Shown: positions 59,635 to 64,000 of the stretch, piece after piece | How the letters are laid out: every line of letters begins with the position of its first letter | Numbering within the stretch: the stretch's first letter is position 1 | From: Halotia branconii CENA392 | GTDB taxonomy: Bacteria; Cyanobacteriota; Cyanobacteriia; Cyanobacteriales; Nostocaceae | Direction: 5' to 3' | DNA: 64,000 nucleotides | Assembly (NCBI RefSeq): GCF_029953635.1 | Contig: NZ_CP124543.1 | Coordinates: 1,777,455-1,841,454 of the forward strand | Translations under genes and position numbers: made by a program | Notes under the pieces: model-generated | Told to the model about the DNA's origin: nothing | The model's database searches: none | Seen by the model: the letters and a program-made list of their open reading frames with translations, nothing else

Positions 59635-62160
59635 TTAAACCACAATTATCGCCCACATACTAGCTCCCAGAACGATAGCAGCTAGATATTGCCAGAACAT
59701 TACTCTAAATGGTTGGCGGGCAATTTTTTGGGTTAATACTATCGTTAACAGCACAGAAAAAATCAGAGTAGCACCTTGCAAAAAGTCAATTACAGCGGGG
59801 TGAGCTACTAAGATTGGCAATTGTTCACCATTTAAACCAAAAGTAGCCAAACTTACAGGCAAAATCCGTCCACCTTCGCTCAACCCCAAACGTAGATAGT
59901 GAGCTAAGTTACCTCCTAATACTAAGGGGAGATAGCCATAGGCAAGTTCAACAAATGGTCGAAGCTGACGCTGAAAATTGAACAGATATATCAAACCATA
60001 AGCTACAAAGGTAACAAGAACTGGGATAGTTAAAGCCAGCAGCGAAAATCCTAAGTGTTGCCAAAACGAAGTTAAATTCAGTTGCAACCCCAACCAAGAT
60101 TGCAACTCACTCAAGCGATGCAGATATACTCCACCCAAGAGCAAAAATAACAACGCCACTTCATAAGTGCGAGGAACATGAGTTGTCCACAGTTCGATGC
60201 CAGGGGGACGTAAATTGAACTCGACGGAACGATGAGGACAGGCTTTCAGACAAGTCATGCACAGTACACAGTCTCGGTTATCTTCTAATTGGGCAGGGTG
60301 AGAGTATAACGGACAACCGTTAGTTTCCATACCTTCACCTTTTTGAGGACCACCTTTATAACATTGATATGTAGTACAAGTTGCCGAACAAATGCCTTGC
60401 TGCGCCCTCAGTTCAGTCATTGAAAGTTTGGCAAATAAACCATTCATGCCGCCAATCGGACAGAGATAGCGACACCAAAACCGCCGTTCAAAGATGGCAG
60501 AAAAAATCATTGCCCCAGCGGTGATTAATAGCAGCAAACAAGCGCTCAGGTAGGCTGTATTTTCTAAATCCCAAAGTTCTTCCCACAGGAAAATTAGAGT
60601 AAACAAACCAAATAAAAACCATCCGCCCCATTTTTCAGCTTGTTCTCTTGGCCAACGCTTGAGTTGTCTGGGAAACAACCACAAGGAGAGTTTTTGCGTA
60701 ATTTCACCGTAAATCATGAAGGGACAGACCGAACACCATACCCGACCTAAGAAAGGAAAAAGAAACAGGAAAAAAGGCCACCACCAAGCCCAAAATAAAT
60801 TTAAAGCAAAATTGCGATCGCGTGTTTGAGGACCAATAAATAATACTCCTACTAAGATCGCAAAAGCCGCAACAGTAAAGCCATAATTAATGCGATCCGG
60901 CCACCAATCACTACGTAAAAATCGCCGTAAACGGGGATAAGTATTTAACAGATTTACCCGAAATCGCTTTTTCTTCGTTTCGGCTGGCCAGAAGATTTCT
61001 TCTGTGAGTACGCTGGTATCTTCCGCTTGGACAATCGCCCGTTCTACGAGATTTTTTAATTCCTTGAGATTACCAGGAAAATCATAAGACTGTAAGCGAC
61101 GTACAGCTTCTGGGGCTATATGCGGTTTAGCGATCCCTTTAGCTCGAATATAAAGACTGATGTAATATTCTACTTGTGCTTGAATATCAGCTTTTCGTAC
61201 TCGGATTGGTGGTACTTTAATCACACGACCGACAGAGCGTTCAATTATTGGCTGTGTCTGTTCCGAAACAATGAGAATACGGGCTTTGTTATGCTGAGGT
61301 TCAGCAGGTGGCTCTCCAGGACGAGAAACAGGATTGTATGTATTCGTTTGCAGTAACTGTGTGACAGCAGGTAATAACTCTGGGGGTAGTTCTTGGATAT
61401 TGTTGAAAACAATAGTTCCTTCATCTAGCCATTGCAGTAGTCCTGGTTTACCCCCAGCGCGGCCAAATAAATCTGCACCACTAGTTTGGAGAATCCTACA
61501 ATCAACTTTAATAATTGGTTCTCGTCGTTTAGCAGAACCAAAGTGAATTAAAGCAGCTATATTATCTTTTTCTAGTCCTGGTTCCCCAAAAATCTCCACA
61601 GATTGGCGCTCATTAGCTGCTTCTCTAATTTGCTCACGCAAACGCACAGCATAGCGACTCGTACCGACAATTCCCCGTTGAGCTTTGGGGACTAAATACG
61701 GTCGCAAAGCTACAGAACGCTCTTGTTCATAACCCAGAGCCGATGTCACCTGCGCCAATTCTTGCGCCAATTGCCGAGAAAAAGCTTGAGTAATTTCAGG
61801 ATATTGGTTGACTAATGCCTTAAATTGTGAATTAGATACAACCCATAAATTACATTCTGTGACAGTAGTAATTGTGCAAGCAGCTAATTCATCCAGCAGT
61901 AATTCTTTGAGGTGAATTACTGCTCCAGGAAGAAACCCACAAGCTAAAGCCGGGTCGTTTTTATTGGTAGTATCGCTTTCGAGTTGACCTGCATGAAGAA
62001 CATAAAGGGCTTCTGGGGAAGTACCTTCATCAACTAGAGTTTTATCAGCTGGTACAACTTGTTCTTCGATAACTTGAGCGATCGCATTTAAAACCTCAGG
62101 TGAGAGAATACCTAAAGCCGTGCGTTCTTGTAGCCATGTAACCATTTCTGGAGATGTCAT
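59635..62160 (-). CDS. Fusion protein: cNMP-binding-like domain, degenerate sigma-54-activator-like AAA+ domain, membrane polyferredoxin
   Basis: 841 residues from ATG 62160 (GGAG eight bases upstream); an in-frame start at 62250 adds 30 doubtful residues. Residues about 5-140 look like a cyclic-nucleotide-binding fold (LVDEGTSPEALYVLHAGQLE). Residues about 165-400 match the AAA+ core of sigma-54 activators, but Walker A is altered (FGEPGLEKDN), Walker B reads IVFNNIQELP with both acids changed to Asn, and GAFTGA is missing. Residues about 430-841 hold several membrane helices with WCSVCPFMIYGE, FWCRYLCPIGGMNG, CSATCTTYQCYKGG and a ferredoxin motif CVLCMTCLKACP, as in NapH/NosR-type proteins. 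Cyanobacteria lack sigma-54, so a transcription role is unlikely; a redox-linked membrane sensor or electron carrier is my inference. Confidence 0.85.
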   Translation of the reverse strand: MTSPEMVTWLQERTALGILSPEVLNAIAQVIEEQVVPADKTLVDEGTSPEALYVLHAGQLESDTTNKNDPALACGFLPGAVIHLKELLLDELAACTITTVTECNLWVVSNSQFKALVNQYPEITQAFSRQLAQELAQVTSALGYEQERSVALRPYLVPKAQRGIVGTSRYAVRLREQIREAANERQSVEIFGEPGLEKDNIAALIHFGSAKRREPIIKVDCRILQTSGADLFGRAGGKPGLLQWLDEGTIVFNNIQELPPELLPAVTQLLQTNTYNPVSRPGEPPAEPQHNKARILIVSEQTQPIIERSVGRVIKVPPIRVRKADIQAQVEYYISLYIRAKGIAKPHIAPEAVRRLQSYDFPGNLKELKNLVERAIVQAEDTSVLTEEIFWPAETKKKRFRVNLLNTYPRLRRFLRSDWWPDRINYGFTVAAFAILVGVLFIGPQTRDRNFALNLFWAWWWPFFLFLFPFLGRVWCSVCPFMIYGEITQKLSLWLFPRQLKRWPREQAEKWGGWFLFGLFTLIFLWEELWDLENTAYLSACLLLLITAGAMIFSAIFERRFWCRYLCPIGGMNGLFAKLSMTELRAQQGICSATCTTYQCYKGGPQKGEGMETNGCPLYSHPAQLEDNRDCVLCMTCLKACPHRSVEFNLRPPGIELWTTHVPRTYEVALLFLLLGGVYLHRLSELQSWLGLQLNLTSFWQHLGFSLLALTIPVLVTFVAYGLIYLFNFQRQLRPFVELAYGYLPLVLGGNLAHYLRLGLSEGGRILPVSLATFGLNGEQLPILVAHPAVIDFLQGATLIFSVLLTIVLTQKIARQPFRVMFWQYLAAIVLGASMWAIIVV

Positions 62161-62260
62161 CAACAGTTCTCCGTTACCGCTGCTGTATAAAAGAATTATC
62201 CCTGAAATGAATGTACAAAATATAGCGTTTCTCGATTGTATGCAATACACTCCAGTCAGG

Positions 62261-62440
62261 AAAAGGGGCTAGGAACTAGGGGCTAGGGGCTAGAGTGGTA
62301 TATTTAAAAGAAAACCGCTATATCTAAATTTAGTTTTGATAAGAGGCAGGGCATGGGGCATAGACAATTATCAGTTACCAGTTATCAGTTTTCATTGTTA
62401 ACTGTTCACTGTTCACTGCCCTTTGCTCCCCTGCTTTTTG
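62261..62440. repeat. Intergenic GGGGCTA heptamers and GTTCACTGTTCACTG repeats
   Basis: Heptamers GGGGCTA, GGAACTA, GGGGCTA, GGGGCTA lie at about 62267-62295; TTATCAGTTACCAGTTATCA and TTAACTGTTCACTGTTCACT at about 62368-62417, the latter also seen in part near 3729. Confidence 0.75.
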
Positions 62441-62453
62441 ACAATTTCGGGAG

Positions 62454-64000
62454 TTATTCAAACCCTTTATACAGTACTAAAGCTCGTCCGTTTGCAGCCG
62501 TCCTCGCAGGAATTTCATTGCGGTTGAGCTTTCGAGTAATACCTTGGCGTGTTTCTTCAACCCAAGTTTGAAAGCTAGCTCCATTAAAATGGGCTTCACC
62601 AACACCAGCAAAACTAGAAGCAGCATTAATAATGCGGAAAATTGGTTCCTGTTTTTTAATGCCATTAGAAAAAATTAATGCACCCAGAAGTTCTGTAAAA
62701 CCACCATTACTAGTTTCAATTTTGGTTTTACCTTGTTCTGTCTTAAAACCGAGAATCCAAAGCTTAGCACCATTATTGACGACATTAGTTGTCGTTGATC
62801 CTTCAACATTTAGCTGTCGAGTCCAAATACTTTGATCTGAATTGAGGAATCTAACTTTATCCGTTGTCACATCATCGATGAAGAGATCACCAGATCCTGT
62901 ACTTTCAAAATCGAAGTTTTCAATACTACGAAAGACAACAGTACGGTCAGCAACGCTCCTCCAATTAACTTGAGAGCCACGCCTGATGTAAAAATTCTCA
63001 ATTATCAGAGTTGGTTGAGATCCTTTGTCTGCGACTATTTCTCCTTTACCCTCAATCCATCCCTGAGTTCCGATAAATCTTCGCAGGTTTTTTCTCAGTC
63101 GCAATGTTCCATTGATAGTAAAGTTCCCCCTTCTTGGTACGACTACGGTTGTAGCACCAGAATCAATTGCTGCTTGAAAAGCAGCAGTATCATCCTTTTT
63201 GTCATTTGGTTTGGCTCCAAACTTCTCAACACTAACCCATGCTTTGGGATCATCCCAAGGTAGTTGAGGAAATTGCCTAATCGGCAGTTGCAGAGACTCT
63301 TTCGATAACTCTTTTGATTTACTAGATGCAGGAAATTCGGCAATTATGGGGCGAGAAGTATATTCATTAATTGTAGTTCCTGAAATGTTACCAACTGCAT
63401 TTCGTGCTTTACTTGAAAGCACATTTTTGTAACCTGCACCTGATATATTTCGAGCATAAATAAAGCCTGTAGAAGAAATTGCAGGTACTTTTTTAGCATT
63501 ACCACTACCAACAAGACGAGCATTTAATAGTGTCAACATACCTCCAGTTTGATAACCTGAACTTTGATCGCTACCATTAATAATTGCTGGTACAGAATTA
63601 AGACTATAAAGATTTTCCAGACTCATTATTTGCCCACGATTGAAGATACCAGCCCTATTTTGATTGCGAACTGTGATGTTCTGCATCGTGATCCCAGCAA
63701 TCACATTATTGGTACGTATTCCGTAATCGAATCCTACAACCTCAACATTCTCCACTAACAATGGGCCAACTTCACCATGTGTTAATGCCAGACCAGTTGT
63801 TCCTTGGCCGTCAGGAGAAATAATCTTGACGCTCCGCACAGATCCTAAATTATTGGCAATAAAATTGAGTCCTTCTGCTCCTGGATTTTTCTTTCCTATA
63901 TTAATAGTCAGATTTCTGACTGAGTTAGCAAAACGTTGAGCTTTTTTACTCGCACTGAATGCTTTCGCATTTGGATTTAAGTCGGGATCAAACCCTGTAG
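62454..64000 (-). CDS. Right-handed beta-helix protein with pectate-lyase-like domain (partial)
   Basis: The frame is open from the right edge of the window (64000) to the stop at 62454, 514 residues, with the N-terminus missing. Short beta-helix repeats are visible (NLTINIGKK, VENVEVVGFDYGIRTNNVIA, MQNITVRNQNRAGIFNRGQI). In the middle WVSVEKFGAKPNDKKDDTAA starts a second Pectate_lyase_3-type beta-helix, whose usual opening is a FGAxxDGxxDDT motif. Such proteins bind or cleave polysaccharides, often extracellularly; catalytic residues cannot be named. The partial nature is due to the window edge, not decay. Confidence 0.8.
   Translation of the reverse strand, partial: TGFDPDLNPNAKAFSASKKAQRFANSVRNLTINIGKKNPGAEGLNFIANNLGSVRSVKIISPDGQGTTGLALTHGEVGPLLVENVEVVGFDYGIRTNNVIAGITMQNITVRNQNRAGIFNRGQIMSLENLYSLNSVPAIINGSDQSSGYQTGGMLTLLNARLVGSGNAKKVPAISSTGFIYARNISGAGYKNVLSSKARNAVGNISGTTINEYTSRPIIAEFPASSKSKELSKESLQLPIRQFPQLPWDDPKAWVSVEKFGAKPNDKKDDTAAFQAAIDSGATTVVVPRRGNFTINGTLRLRKNLRRFIGTQGWIEGKGEIVADKGSQPTLIIENFYIRRGSQVNWRSVADRTVVFRSIENFDFESTGSGDLFIDDVTTDKVRFLNSDQSIWTRQLNVEGSTTTNVVNNGAKLWILGFKTEQGKTKIETSNGGFTELLGALIFSNGIKKQEPIFRIINAASSFAGVGEAHFNGASFQTWVEETRQGITRKLNRNEIPARTAANGRALVLYKGFE

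Noticed and set aside
1..64000. tRNA, rRNA or tmRNA genes
   Set aside because: No T-loop/anticodon arrangement or rRNA-like stretch was recognised on either strand; a tRNAscan or Infernal run would settle it.

Overview
The window comes from the chromosome of a filamentous, heterocyst-forming cyanobacterium of the Nostoc/Calothrix type. Evidence: the HIP1 octamer GCGATCGC is frequent; photosystem II (psbB, psbT) and cytochrome b6f (petM) genes are present; hetN-like and hetI genes lie near each other; there is a cyanobacterial three-gene terminal oxidase operon; and intergenic gaps carry the heptamer arrays and short palindromic repeats common in Nostocales. I saw no rRNA, tRNA or CRISPR array.

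Layout. 1-7.2 kb is a lipid/polyketide island: the end of a carrier-protein-terminated synthase, an unrecognised 629-residue protein with a TubC-type docking domain, a HetN-like reductase, an MBOAT O-acyltransferase with an SGNH-like partner, and the phosphopantetheinyl transferase HetI facing them. 7.2-9.9 kb holds two exported proteins of unknown role, one with a 14-residue tandem repeat. 10.9-14.4 kb is psbB-psbT and ribosomal protein S1. 14.5-17 kb holds a HAD protein and a GH13 enzyme. 17.2-19.2 kb is a candidate type II restriction-modification module with a small HTH gene. 19.2-26.4 kb holds a two-domain VOC protein and a leftward operon of two DUF2231 membrane proteins, coxB-coxA-coxC and an NDH-2. 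CoxB lacks the CuA ligands, so the oxidase should take electrons from quinol (ARTO type), and NDH-2 to plastoquinone to ARTO would form a short respiratory chain.

27.1-33.8 kb is a rightward set for glucan and glucose use: a glucose-dehydrogenase-like SDR, an amylo-alpha-1,6-glucosidase-like protein, a cation efflux protein and a GH15 glucosidase. 33.8-41.9 kb holds a cysteine desulfurase, an unusual phospholipase-D-like lipoprotein with an EF-hand loop and a C-terminal helix-hairpin-helix domain, a PhoX-like phosphatase behind a Pho-box-like direct repeat, lpdA, trpC and a small conserved gene. 42-53 kb is housekeeping (class V aminotransferase, nadK, petM-ycf39, pdxA) mixed with signs of element activity: a VapBC-type locus whose toxin gene is split by a 131-bp MITE-like insertion, a related element near 42.2 kb, two Uma2-family genes and a decayed plasmid-type Rep gene.

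53.2-64 kb holds an OmpR-type regulator divergent from an HTH-NACHT NTPase, a rhodanese-fold protein without its catalytic cysteine, an RNase D-like exonuclease, a CAP protein, a large fusion of a cNMP-binding-like domain, a degenerate sigma-54-activator-like AAA+ domain and a membrane polyferredoxin, and part of a beta-helix protein that leaves the window.

Best candidates for undescribed biology are the docking-domain protein at 298-2187, the AAA+/polyferredoxin fusion at 59635-62160, the EF-hand/HhH phospholipase-D-like protein, the HTH-NACHT gene with repeated GGTAT sites upstream, and the MITE family that broke the toxin gene. All product names rest on reading the sequence by eye; no database search was run.
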